From a bacterium (GTDB lineage: Bacteria; Latescibacterota; Latescibacteria; Latescibacterales; Latescibacteraceae), in the NCBI GenBank assembly GCA_021372535.1, contig JAJFUH010000206.1, forward strand, positions 1 to 64,000: 64,000 nt of DNA, written 5' to 3'. A program made the translations under genes and the position numbers. Positions within the stretch are counted from its first letter, which is position 1. Every line of letters starts with the position of its first letter. The notes under the pieces are model-generated. The model made no database searches, was not told where the DNA came from, and worked only from the letters and a program-made list of their open reading frames with translations. Shown piece by piece: positions 45,384 through 54,155 of this stretch.

Positions 45384-47615
45384 ATGAACAGTCCGGCATA
45401 TACTCCAAAAAAAATTGATTACGGTATCATTGTGCTGCTGTATGTGATGCTCCTTATCCCGTTCGCCGTCCGGGCACAGGCGGAGATGGTGACGATCGAT
45501 TACGATGTCCGCGGCATCGCCGAAGATCATGACGGCATCCTGTGGCTCGGTACCGAGGATGGCATTCTCATGTATGACGGTGTCCGGTGGAAACGGTTCA
45601 CCAACAAGGAAACGGGCAGACCGGGCGGCGTGTCCGCCAATGTTTTTCGCGCCGCGGCGGTCGATCAGGACAATGTCAAGTGGTTCGGATACAAAGCGCC
45701 GGTAACCTCGTTCGACGGTATCACGTGGAAGCACTACGAGGGCGACGATATCTGCCCCCAGGAATATTTCATTACGAGAATCGCGGTCGATCTGAACAAC
45801 GAGAAATGGTTCACCACGTACGGCGGCGGTGTATGGAGTTTTGACGGTACACGCTGGGAGCACTATACGACCGGTAACAGCGGCCTTCTGTCCGGAGAGT
45901 TCACCGACGACCAGGGGAATGTATACCCTCAGGGCGATACGATTTATTCGATTGCCGTGGATAAGGACAATGTGAAATGGTTCGGGTCGGATATCGGGCT
46001 CTCCCGTTTCGACGGCGAAAACTGGACGACCTATGACCAGTTCGGACTGATCCAGGGATTGTTCGCGGACAAGGATAATAAGCTGTGGATAGGAACTTCG
46101 GACGCCGTGTACCGCTTCGACGGACAGAATGCGGAAAAGATGGCCGACAACAGGAACGTCTTTTCGTTCGACCAGGACAGGGACGGCGCGGTCTGGCTGA
46201 TACCGGGACCCTACAGTTACGACGGCGAAACATGGACGCTCCACCGTGTCGACCGTACAAACATCACGATACGGCCGAAATACACGTGGAGAGTCTTCAT
46301 CGATCATGCAAACACCAGGTGGATCGGCACCGACAACGGCATTCTGAGCTTCGACGGCGAGACATGGAGGGAATACCAGGTGGAGATCGATCTGAGCAAG
46401 TTCCCCCTCTCACCGGATACTGCCGGTCAGTACACGCCTCATCGCATCACAAAGAACGATTTCCCCTTCGATGTCATATCGTCGATCGCCGAGGACCGTA
46501 AAGGCAATGTCTGGGTCACCATCAATGAGGGGGGAGCCGCAAGTTACAAGGGCGAAACATGGACGGTCTATAATCCCTCGAACAGCGGAATTGCGACCGA
46601 CAGCCCCCATGCTGTCGCAGTCGACCTGAACGATACGGTCTGGTTCGGTACATCGGCGGGGGTTTCGCGTTTCGACGGGGCAGCATGGAAAACCTTCACC
46701 GTGAGCGACGGTCTTGTCAACGCCGATGTGCGCGCGGCGGCGGTCGACCATGACAACGTGGTCTGGTTCGGAACCATGGGCGGCGTCTCGTGCTTCGACG
46801 GTACATCATGGAAGTCTTACGGAACCGATGACGGACTCGCCGACAGCGAGATCGTCTCGGTCGCCGTGGACAGGGACAACGTCAAGTGGTTCGGCGGAAA
46901 CACGAAGGGAGTCACGAGCTTTGACGGGTATTCCATGCGGATTTACACCACTGCCGACGGGCTGGGCGACAACCATGTTCCATCCATCGCGGTCGATCAG
47001 AACAATGTGAAAGTTTTCGCGACGGGAACGGTCACTTTCTTCGACGGGTCCACATGGAGCGAGTTCACCGCCGATGACGGCCTGTGGGAAAACGACATAA
47101 TCAATGTCTTTGTCGACAGCGACAACAGGCGATGGCTCGGGTCACGCATGAACGACGCGTACTGCATCGACGACAGCAAGCTCTACCAGTATAATTACAC
47201 GTTCATGTACGGTCACGATGTCAACGTGGTGTACATCGATTCGACGGGACGCATGTGGTTCGCGACATCGTGGGGACTGACGAGTTTCACACCCAGAGGC
47301 GCGGTGTCGCTGGCCGATGAAACGGGGACTATCCCTCAACCGCTGCCGGTCATCTCCTCCTTCCCCAACCCCTTCAATCCCTCGACAACCATCGGGTTCA
47401 CCCTGCCGGAAGCAGGACTGACAAACCTCTCAGTCTACAACATTGCCGGGCAGAAGGTCCGCGGGCTCGTCTCGGAGAATATGACCGCCGGTCATCATAC
47501 CGCCGTGTGGGACGGAAAGGACGAGAATGGTGTACCGGTTTCGGCGGGAATCTATTTCGCCCGGCTGACCTGCGGCGGGCGGACGGTTTCGGGGAAGATG
47601 GTGATGGTGAAATGA
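45384..47615 (+). CDS. Secreted 14-blade propeller protein with PNPFN C-terminal domain
   Basis: A 743-residue exported protein. A signal segment (about 14-31) is followed by fourteen two-component-regulator-propeller-type repeats, each near D.DNV.WFG...G...FDG..W..YT...GL (for example DHDNVVWFGTMGGVSCFDGT and DRDNVKWFGGNTKGVTSFDG). This suggests two seven-bladed propellers. The C-terminus from about 655, SSFPNPFNPSTTIGF...SVYNIAGQKVRGLV...SGKMVMVK, is the FlgD-Ig/type IX-like sorting domain. No kinase part is present, so it is a surface or extracellular sensor or binding protein. GAAAGGATACCGAT precedes the ATG. Confidence 0.85.
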   Translation: MNSPAYTPKKIDYGIIVLLYVMLLIPFAVRAQAEMVTIDYDVRGIAEDHDGILWLGTEDGILMYDGVRWKRFTNKETGRPGGVSANVFRAAAVDQDNVKWFGYKAPVTSFDGITWKHYEGDDICPQEYFITRIAVDLNNEKWFTTYGGGVWSFDGTRWEHYTTGNSGLLSGEFTDDQGNVYPQGDTIYSIAVDKDNVKWFGSDIGLSRFDGENWTTYDQFGLIQGLFADKDNKLWIGTSDAVYRFDGQNAEKMADNRNVFSFDQDRDGAVWLIPGPYSYDGETWTLHRVDRTNITIRPKYTWRVFIDHANTRWIGTDNGILSFDGETWREYQVEIDLSKFPLSPDTAGQYTPHRITKNDFPFDVISSIAEDRKGNVWVTINEGGAASYKGETWTVYNPSNSGIATDSPHAVAVDLNDTVWFGTSAGVSRFDGAAWKTFTVSDGLVNADVRAAAVDHDNVVWFGTMGGVSCFDGTSWKSYGTDDGLADSEIVSVAVDRDNVKWFGGNTKGVTSFDGYSMRIYTTADGLGDNHVPSIAVDQNNVKVFATGTVTFFDGSTWSEFTADDGLWENDIINVFVDSDNRRWLGSRMNDAYCIDDSKLYQYNYTFMYGHDVNVVYIDSTGRMWFATSWGLTSFTPRGAVSLADETGTIPQPLPVISSFPNPFNPSTTIGFTLPEAGLTNLSVYNIAGQKVRGLVSENMTAGHHTAVWDGKDENGVPVSAGIYFARLTCGGRTVSGKMVMVK

Positions 47616-47776
47616 AGGAAATGTGTCATTTGTCCTGTCCTGATTTTTATGCGTGCAAGGATGATCCCGGTTATTTCAGGTTTCTGGAAAACATTGAGCA
47701 GTATGTAAGGAGGGAACAATTTCATCACCCCCTTCCTGATGGTAATTTTCATCACATTAAAGGTCCTGATTCATGA
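47612..47776 (+). CDS. Candidate 54-residue Cys-containing protein between two propeller genes
   Basis: The ATG at 47612 overlaps the stop of the upstream propeller gene (ATGA), and its own TGA overlaps the ATG of the downstream propeller gene (ATGA at 47773-47776). This arrangement suits translational coupling. The product starts MKEMCHLSCPDFYACKDDPG, with Cys at 5, 9 and 15, and then a charged helix (FRFLENIEQYVRREQ). No family was recognised, and a chance frame cannot be excluded. Confidence 0.4.
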   Translation: MKEMCHLSCPDFYACKDDPGYFRFLENIEQYVRREQFHHPLPDGNFHHIKGPDS

Positions 47777-49926
47777 AACATATGAGAACAGCTTCAGGTG
47801 TTATTATTCTTACACTCTGTTTTTCATTAAGTTTCGCAGAAGATACATGGACAACCTACCGTACGAATATTGTCGATACCATTACCGCTCTTGCCGTTGA
47901 AAACAATACGATCTGGATAGGAACACCGAACGGCCTTGCTGCATATGATAAAACGACGGGTACTTCCGTGGCCTATACAACCGACGACGGTCTTATTGAC
48001 AATAGGATAAACGCTATTGCGATTGAACCCGATGGTGTCGTCTGGATCGCAACGGAAAGAGGAATTTCCAAGTTTGATGGTGTATCATTTACATCGTTCG
48101 ATAACTTGGAATTGAGAGCAATGAAGATACTTGGCGCGGCAGTCGACTTAAAAAATAACAAGTGGTTCATTTCCAGCGATACCGTTATAGAATATGATAA
48201 TGAAACATGGACCGTTTATAATATCGAAAACGGTCTTCCGGTCAGCTCGTTAACAACGATTGCAGTCGACAGAAAAAATACTGTCTGGATTGGAACCAAT
48301 AAAAAAGGGATTGTAAGCTTTAATGAAACTGAATGGTCACTCAATGATGAATACCGTGAAAATATCGTATCCATAGCTATTGGAGACAATAACACAAAAT
48401 GGTTTGGAGAATATCACGGTTCGGTTATTTCATTCGATGATGAACACTGGGATCAAACACAAATTATTAATTCCATGTGGTTTCTTTTTTCTCTTGCTGT
48501 CACTCCTGATAATACTCTCTGGGCCAGTACTAACATGGGACTTTATCGTATCAGTAATGGAGAAAAACAGTTATATGACCAAACATCCGGGTTGGAAAGA
48601 TCGTATTGCAGGGCTATTGTCTCAGACAGGAGCGGTGATTTGTGGATTGCGGGATACTGTAGTCTGACAAGGTTCGATGGTGAGAGATTCACTAACTATC
48701 TTGGTTTTACCGGACCATCGGGGAAAACAATTTATTCAATAGCCATTGATCATGACAATGTTAAATGGTTCGGCCATAATACAGAATATATTTCAAATTT
48801 TAATGATACATATTGGTCGGGATTTAGGATTGATGGATATGAAAATATTGGTGAAAGCATTGTCGTTGATTCAAACAACGTGAAATGGTTTTCCGCGGGC
48901 TGGGATGGTGCGGTTAATTACAACGGCTCAGACATTGGTACATTGGAAATTAAAGGACAGAACGCCTATGAAACCTATTATAATATATATACCAGATGGC
49001 TTGCTGTAGATAGTAATAATATTTTATATTTAGCAACATCATTGGAAGATGATGACACACTTTTTTTACAAGAATTTTTTGCATGCGATTATATATATAA
49101 AAATGACCAACTAATACCTTTTAGTAATTTTATTGTTTCAATAGCAGTTGATTCTCAAAACAATATATGGGCTCTTAAACCATATAGATATAATTTTTCA
49201 CGAAATACTTTTGGTGTCTATTATTATGATGGAGTTTTATGGTACTCAAAATTACTCATAAAAGATTTTAATATGATAATAAATAAAATATATATAGATT
49301 CGAACGATACAATATGGGGGCTTTCAGATACAGGGATTACCTTCAATGATGGTTCTGAATGGATAATATACACAACCTACAACTCCGGCCTTGTAAGCGA
49401 TAATGTTTTATCCATAACCATCGACCACAATAACACCAAATGGATCGGCACCGACTCCGGTGTCTGCCGTTTCGACGGCGAAACCTGGACAACATTCAAC
49501 ACATCAAACAGCGGCCTCTGCGACAACAAGGTCAATTGCATCGCTGTCGAGAAAAACAACACCATCTGGTTCGGCACTGACAATGGAGTCTCCCGATACA
49601 CCGGAGAAGTTATTATCACTTCAGTGGATGAAAACGAAACGAAACCTGAAACGCTCCCGGTTATCCGTTCCTACCCCAACCCCTTCAACCCCTCGACAAC
49701 CATCGAGTTCACCCTGCCGGAAGCAGGACTGACAAAACTCTCAGTCTACAACATTGCCGGGCAGAAGGTCCGCGGGCTCGTATCGGGGAATATGACCGCC
49801 GGTAATCACACCGTCGTATGGGACGGCAGGGACGACAGCGGAGCGCCGGTCTCGGCGGGAATCTATTTCGCCCGGCTGACCTGCGGCGGGCGGACGGTTT
49901 CGGGGAAGATGGTGATGGTGAAATGA
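47773..49926 (+). CDS. Secreted 14-blade propeller protein with PNPFN C-terminal domain (paralogue)
   Basis: A 717-residue exported protein with signal peptide (about 1-22) and about fourteen propeller repeats, such as EPDGVVWIATERGISKFDG and DHNNTKWIGTDSGVCRFDGE, then the PNPFN sorting domain from about 625. Its middle (48100-49350) is clearly AT-rich, unlike its paralogue at 45384. The last 550 bases are GC-rich, and the final 75 bases are identical to the end of the upstream gene. AAAGGTCCTGATTC precedes the ATG. It probably has a similar surface role with different binding specificity. Confidence 0.85.
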   Translation: MKHMRTASGVIILTLCFSLSFAEDTWTTYRTNIVDTITALAVENNTIWIGTPNGLAAYDKTTGTSVAYTTDDGLIDNRINAIAIEPDGVVWIATERGISKFDGVSFTSFDNLELRAMKILGAAVDLKNNKWFISSDTVIEYDNETWTVYNIENGLPVSSLTTIAVDRKNTVWIGTNKKGIVSFNETEWSLNDEYRENIVSIAIGDNNTKWFGEYHGSVISFDDEHWDQTQIINSMWFLFSLAVTPDNTLWASTNMGLYRISNGEKQLYDQTSGLERSYCRAIVSDRSGDLWIAGYCSLTRFDGERFTNYLGFTGPSGKTIYSIAIDHDNVKWFGHNTEYISNFNDTYWSGFRIDGYENIGESIVVDSNNVKWFSAGWDGAVNYNGSDIGTLEIKGQNAYETYYNIYTRWLAVDSNNILYLATSLEDDDTLFLQEFFACDYIYKNDQLIPFSNFIVSIAVDSQNNIWALKPYRYNFSRNTFGVYYYDGVLWYSKLLIKDFNMIINKIYIDSNDTIWGLSDTGITFNDGSEWIIYTTYNSGLVSDNVLSITIDHNNTKWIGTDSGVCRFDGETWTTFNTSNSGLCDNKVNCIAVEKNNTIWFGTDNGVSRYTGEVIITSVDENETKPETLPVIRSYPNPFNPSTTIEFTLPEAGLTKLSVYNIAGQKVRGLVSGNMTAGNHTVVWDGRDDSGAPVSAGIYFARLTCGGRTVSGKMVMVK

Positions 49927-49965
49927 AGCTGATAAAAAGCTGTGTTCAATGAAGTATAAAGGGTG

Positions 49966-50155
49966 CAGTAGACCCTGAAATAAATTCAGGGTGACATGAG
50001 CGCCGTCATACCGAACCTGTCTCGGCATCTATCACTGCTTTTATTGCCCGGATATTTAACAGTGACATCAAGGTTTAACCATGCGTCGAATATATGCGCG
50101 TTACGTGTCCCCCTTTCGATAAGGGGGGACTTCAGGGGGGATCTTCGTAACCCCT
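49966..50155. repeat. Mixed spacer repeats (CCTGAAAT...; TGCCGAAC...CGGCATCT; CCCCCTTT palindrome)
   Basis: Starts with CCTGAAATAAATTCAGG and ATACCGAACCTGTCTCGGCAT, the pair also at 16149. A GTCCCCCTTTCGATAAGGGGGGAC hairpin (50109-50132) and a second CTTTCGGCATCTAT follow. It lies between convergent genes. Confidence 0.6.
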
Positions 50156-50187
50156 TTCGGCATCTATCATTGTTTTTATTTCACTTC

Positions 50188-51552
50188 TCAGTTCACCATG
50201 ACCGCCGGCTGGCCGGTTGCTTCGAGGACTCCGAGCCACTCCGGGCCGGAAGGATCGATCTGCTTCCGTTTCGAGATGACCGCGCTCATGGGGACATGGG
50301 TAAAGGTATTGTTCCAGACACCAACGACCATCTTGGTGCGGCCCGACATGGCGGCATGAACCGCTTTCTGCCCGAGCTGGCTGCAGAAGATGCTGTCCTC
50401 GGCGTTCGCAGGTGATGACCGGATGATATAACTCGGGTCGATGTATTTCACCGTGGCGGCATGCCATCCCGACTTGAAGTGATCGGCGATACGGTCGCGG
50501 AGATAGATGCCGATGTCCGCGAGCTTCACATTCCCCGATGCATCGTACTGATTCTGGACGTTTTCCCTCCTGAGGAGGTCCTGCCCGGCGCCTTCGGCCA
50601 CAACGACAAGTGCGTGTTGACGGTCTTCAAGGCGCTCTTCGATTACCCGGAGCAGCCCCTTTTCGCCGTCCATGTCGAAGGGGATTTCGGGGACGAGCAC
50701 AAAGTTGGCGTCGCCGTTCGCAACCGCCGCCATAGCAGCGATGAATCCCGAGTGACGGCCCATGAGCTTGACCACCGCGACGCCGTTGTATGCGCCGCGC
50801 GCTTCCTCGTGACCGGTGCTCAGCACCTCTTTGGCGATGGATACGGCCGTGGTGAATCCGAACGACCGCTCCACGAACGAGATGTCGTTGTCGATGGTTT
50901 TCGGTATGCCGACAATCCCGATTTTAAGCTTGCGGCGTTCGACTTCGGAGGCGATATCGAGCGCACCCCGCTGGGTGCCGTCGCCGCCGATCACATAGAG
51001 GATGTTGATACGCATGCGTTCGAGATAGTCCGTTATCTCGCCCGGTTCCTGCGGACCTCTTGATGAGCCAAGGAGAGTACCGCCCTCGCGGTGAATATTG
51101 GATACTATTTCCGGTGTCAGCGATATCGGCGGCTGACCGACACGGGGCACAAGCCCGCTGTAGCCGTACCTGATCCCGAGAACCTCCTTGACACGGTAGC
51201 GGTAGTGCATCTCCATGTAGAGCGCTCTGACGACATCGTTGAGCCCGGGACAGAGCCCGCCGCAGGTGACAATGGCTGCCCGGACATCGGAGGGATTGAA
51301 GAATATCTTTCTCCGCGGCCCGGCAACCTCCATCGAGGGAGGATCGCCTCCTGCAGCAAGGGTGCGTTTGATGCTGTCGATACGAGCGTCATATACGATC
51401 CGGGCGGTATCCTCCACAAATCCCTGCAGTGTGTTCATGGGATCGAGATGTTCGAGGAGGGGCGAGTCATATTCCGGCTTGCCGAGCTTGTCTATGGTGA
51501 AATCCGGCAGGCCCTGCTGAGAAGCGGTATCGGGAATGATTTTCTTTGCCAT
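50188..51552 (-). CDS. 6-phosphofructokinase (probably ATP-dependent, G104/K124 type)
   Basis: A 454-residue cytosolic enzyme of the PfkA superfamily, converting fructose 6-phosphate to the 1,6-bisphosphate. Key motifs are AAIVTCGGLCPGLNDVVRAL, IGIRYGYSGL-like GIRYGYSGLVP, YVIGGDGTQRGA, GIPKTIDNDISFVE and VKLMGRHSGFIA. Gly in GGDGT favours ATP, while Lys in PKTIDND is the residue common in the PPi group; this combination is known from ATP-using plant and trypanosomatid-like enzymes. The N-terminal extension of about 80 residues fits that subgroup. AAGGAGAG precedes the ATG. It diverges from the hydrogenase operon across a 510-bp spacer. Confidence 0.9.
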   Translation of the reverse strand: MAKKIIPDTASQQGLPDFTIDKLGKPEYDSPLLEHLDPMNTLQGFVEDTARIVYDARIDSIKRTLAAGGDPPSMEVAGPRRKIFFNPSDVRAAIVTCGGLCPGLNDVVRALYMEMHYRYRVKEVLGIRYGYSGLVPRVGQPPISLTPEIVSNIHREGGTLLGSSRGPQEPGEITDYLERMRINILYVIGGDGTQRGALDIASEVERRKLKIGIVGIPKTIDNDISFVERSFGFTTAVSIAKEVLSTGHEEARGAYNGVAVVKLMGRHSGFIAAMAAVANGDANFVLVPEIPFDMDGEKGLLRVIEERLEDRQHALVVVAEGAGQDLLRRENVQNQYDASGNVKLADIGIYLRDRIADHFKSGWHAATVKYIDPSYIIRSSPANAEDSIFCSQLGQKAVHAAMSGRTKMVVGVWNNTFTHVPMSAVISKRKQIDPSGPEWLGVLEATGQPAVMVN

Positions 51553-51751
51553 GGTATCTCTCCTTGTTGTTACCGGTCATATTATCATCTTTGTTCGTTA
51601 AGGTCAAGATAAAAAACATCCTCGTTATCAACGACGTCTCATAATAACGGGGAAGAAGTCGATAATCATGACCGCATATTGTCATTATCGTGAGAATTTA
51701 TACAGGCAAGCGCCATGAGCACAAATGATTGAATCATGCTGATATTTTGAA

Positions 51752-51769
51752 TTGTGAAAACAATCACAA
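51752..51769. promoter_or_regulatory. Rex- or CRP/FNR-like operator TTGTGA-N6-TCACAA
   Basis: TTGTGA (51752-51757) and TCACAA (51764-51769) are exact inverted halves separated by AAACAA. This spacing fits the redox repressor Rex (TTGTGAA-N4-TTCACAA, one base short of perfect) and the CRP core TGTGA-N6-TCACA. It lies 200 bases before pfk and 295 before the receiver gene, in the shared spacer 51553-52063, which holds no other gene. Confidence 0.5.
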
Positions 51770-52063
51770 ATTTTGGTTGCTTTCCGGCTGTTTTTTTTGT
51801 ACCTTGCCTATCTGTTATATTTCATTGTAAAAAACTTATTCTGCCTCCGAATGTGATGAGAAACAATGATTGTTATCTCCGGGAGTGAGCTTCTTTTCCG
51901 GAGAGCGTACAGGGGCAGTGTTTACCATAAAACTTGCAGAAATTCATTGTTGTTTTCATGAATAGGAACAAGGCACCGGCTGAATACGGTGAGAAGGAGA
52001 ACGAGCGACGGGCACATTTTTATCAACATATTTCGAACTGAAACACGTAAAGGAGGTACTGTT

Positions 52064-52447
52064 GTGAGGAAAATCGTTATTGTCGATGACGATCCGGATA
52101 TTCAGGAGTCGATAAAAATGGTTCTGGAAAATGCCGGATATGAATTCCGTGCTGCAGGCGACCGTGAGAGCGGCATGGCTCTCGTTAAAAAGGAAAAGCC
52201 TGATCTGATGATCATCGATGTCATGATGGAACAGCCGGACGATGGATTTTTCATGGTTCAGGAGCTCCGGTCACAGGGAGTGAAAACTCCGATAATCATG
52301 CTGACTTCGGTGAGCAGTGTTACCGGAATGAAATACGGTAAAGACAACGAGCTTGTCTCCGTTGATGCTTTCGAGGAAAAACCGATTGCTCCCCAGAAAC
52401 TTCTTGAAAAAATCAAAAGCCTGCTCGGGGAGGGAGGGAATAAGTAA
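52064..52447 (+). CDS. Stand-alone response-regulator receiver protein
   Basis: A 127-residue CheY-like receiver with the acid pocket VDDDPD (residues 8-12), phospho-acceptor Asp52 in MIIDVMM, Thr in MLTSVS and Lys in FEEKP. No output domain is present. The GTG start at 52064 is chosen for a textbook AGGAGG seven bases away. Its stop overlaps the ATG of the hydC-like gene (TAATG), so it is translationally coupled to the hydrogenase operon. The kinase partner is not in the window. It may transmit a signal to the hydrogenase complex or simply be co-expressed. Confidence 0.85.
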   Translation: MRKIVIVDDDPDIQESIKMVLENAGYEFRAAGDRESGMALVKKEKPDLMIIDVMMEQPDDGFFMVQELRSQGVKTPIIMLTSVSSVTGMKYGKDNELVSVDAFEEKPIAPQKLLEKIKSLLGEGGNK

Positions 52448-52962
52448 TGCTGGTAACAGAACGTCAGACCCAGGCTGAAGAGATAAAAGCACTGGCTGAA
52501 AAGTACGAGAAGAACCGTTCGAGCCTTATGCCCATTCTTCAGGCGATTCAGGCAAAGTACAGTCATATATCGGACTTTGCCATGCAGGAAATCGCCCGGC
52601 ATCTTGATATACATCCGGTCGAAATTTACGGTGTCATATCGTTTTATGCGTTCCTGCGGACTGAACAGACCGGAAAATTTGTCATCCGTCTCTGCAGAAC
52701 GCTCTCCTGTGATATGGCTGGCAAGGCCCGCGTGGCCCGTCAGCTCGAAAGCGAGCTCGGAATTGTCTTTGGCGAGACCACATCCGACGGTCATTTTACC
52801 CTGGAATATGCCAACTGTCTCGGGCTGTGCGACCAGGGTCCCGCGATGCTCGTGAACGATACGGCATTCACCGGAGTCACTCCTGAGAAGGTGCATGAAA
52901 TCATCAAGGGGTGCAAGCGAACGTTCAGTGTTTACGCTCAGGAGGGACTGAAACATGCCTGA
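52447..52962 (+). CDS. NuoE/HydC-like [2Fe-2S] thioredoxin-fold subunit
   Basis: A 171-residue NuoE-type subunit of an NAD(P)-linked hydrogenase. The N-terminal helical region is SSLMPILQAIQAKYSHISDFAMQEIARHLDI, then the [2Fe-2S] site: Cys pairs in LCRTLSCDMAG and ANCLGLCDQGP. It passes electrons between the flavin subunit and HydA. It overlaps the receiver gene by one base and the next gene by eight. The length is normal for HydC. Confidence 0.92.
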   Translation: MLVTERQTQAEEIKALAEKYEKNRSSLMPILQAIQAKYSHISDFAMQEIARHLDIHPVEIYGVISFYAFLRTEQTGKFVIRLCRTLSCDMAGKARVARQLESELGIVFGETTSDGHFTLEYANCLGLCDQGPAMLVNDTAFTGVTPEKVHEIIKGCKRTFSVYAQEGLKHA

Positions 52963-54139
52963 TAGGAAAGGACAAATAATCTTTATCGAGATCAAGCCGA
53001 ACACCGGTATCAAGGCCGCGCTTGCGAAGGCACGGGCCGAGGTTATCGCCGAAATCCGTAATTCCGACCTCAGAGGCCGCGGAGGCGCGGGTTTCCCCAC
53101 CGGTGTGAAGTGGAATCTTGCCGCTGCCGCAAGCAGCGAAAAAAAATACGTTGTCTGCAACGCCGATGAAGGCGAGCCCGGCACATTCAAGGACAGGGTA
53201 CTCCTCACCGAGTACGCCGACGATCTTCTCGAAGGCATGACCATAGCGGGATACGCAGTCGGCGCCGATACCGGAATCATCTACCTTCGCGGCGAGTACG
53301 AATACCTCAGGAAGCATATCGACGAGGTTATCGAAAAACGCCGTAAGGACGGCTGGCTGGGCAATAACATCGGCGGTAAGAAAGGATTTACTTTCAACAT
53401 CGAAATCAGGATGGGTTCCGGCGCCTATGTCTGCGGCGAGGAGACCGCCCTCATCGAATCGCTCGAAGGACAGCGCGGCGAACCCCGCAACCGTCCCCCC
53501 TTCCCTGTCGACACGGGATTCATGGACTGCCCCACCACTGTCAACAACGTCGAAACGCTCATCACCGCGTCCCGTATCTGTGCAAAAGGCGCGGAATGGT
53601 TCAAAAAGTACGGTGTCGGAAGAACGACCGGCTCCAAGCTCTACAGTGTTTCCGGTGACTGTGAACGCCCCGGTGTATACGAGTTCCCCATAGGTGCAAA
53701 GATCGCCGAGATACTGAAAGAGGTCGGCGGTATGAACGCCCAGGCGGTAATTATGGGCGGCGCCTCGGGAAAAGCGGTCCCCGCAAAAGTTTTCGCCGAT
53801 ACCGTGGCGGTCGTGGATGCACCTACCGGCGGCTCGGTCATCGTGATCGGCCCGCAGCGTGACATGCTCGATGTCGCCGAAAATTTCCTCGAGTTCTTTG
53901 TCGAGGAATCATGCGGCCAGTGCACACCGTGCCGCGAGGGGAATTCACTCCTGCTCGATGTCGTCCACCGTCTCAAGAACGGCACCTGCTCCATGGAGTA
54001 CCTCAACGAAATAGAGTCGCTCGCCGAGACCATGCAGCTCGCATCGAAATGCGGCCTCGGTCAGTCGAGCCCGAATGTTTTACTGTCGATAATCGAGCAT
54101 TTCCAGGACGAGATTTTTGGACGTATACCTGTTGCATGA
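52955..54139 (+). CDS. NuoF/HydB-like flavin and [4Fe-4S] subunit
   Basis: A 394-residue NuoF-type subunit that oxidises or reduces NAD(P)H with FMN. Motifs are RGRGGAGFPTGVKWNL (FMN site), VVCNADEGEPGTFKDR, GSGAYVCGEETALIESLEG, and the [4Fe-4S] ligands in ESCGQCTPCREG plus a later Cys (SKCGLGQ). It is shorter than HydB of bifurcating enzymes: the N-terminal thioredoxin-like [2Fe-2S] domain and C-terminal ferredoxin domain are absent. It overlaps hydC by eight bases and ends 16 bases before hydA. Confidence 0.92.
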   Translation: MPDRKGQIIFIEIKPNTGIKAALAKARAEVIAEIRNSDLRGRGGAGFPTGVKWNLAAAASSEKKYVVCNADEGEPGTFKDRVLLTEYADDLLEGMTIAGYAVGADTGIIYLRGEYEYLRKHIDEVIEKRRKDGWLGNNIGGKKGFTFNIEIRMGSGAYVCGEETALIESLEGQRGEPRNRPPFPVDTGFMDCPTTVNNVETLITASRICAKGAEWFKKYGVGRTTGSKLYSVSGDCERPGVYEFPIGAKIAEILKEVGGMNAQAVIMGGASGKAVPAKVFADTVAVVDAPTGGSVIVIGPQRDMLDVAENFLEFFVEESCGQCTPCREGNSLLLDVVHRLKNGTCSMEYLNEIESLAETMQLASKCGLGQSSPNVLLSIIEHFQDEIFGRIPVA

Positions 54140-54155
54140 ATCACGAGGAAAAATT

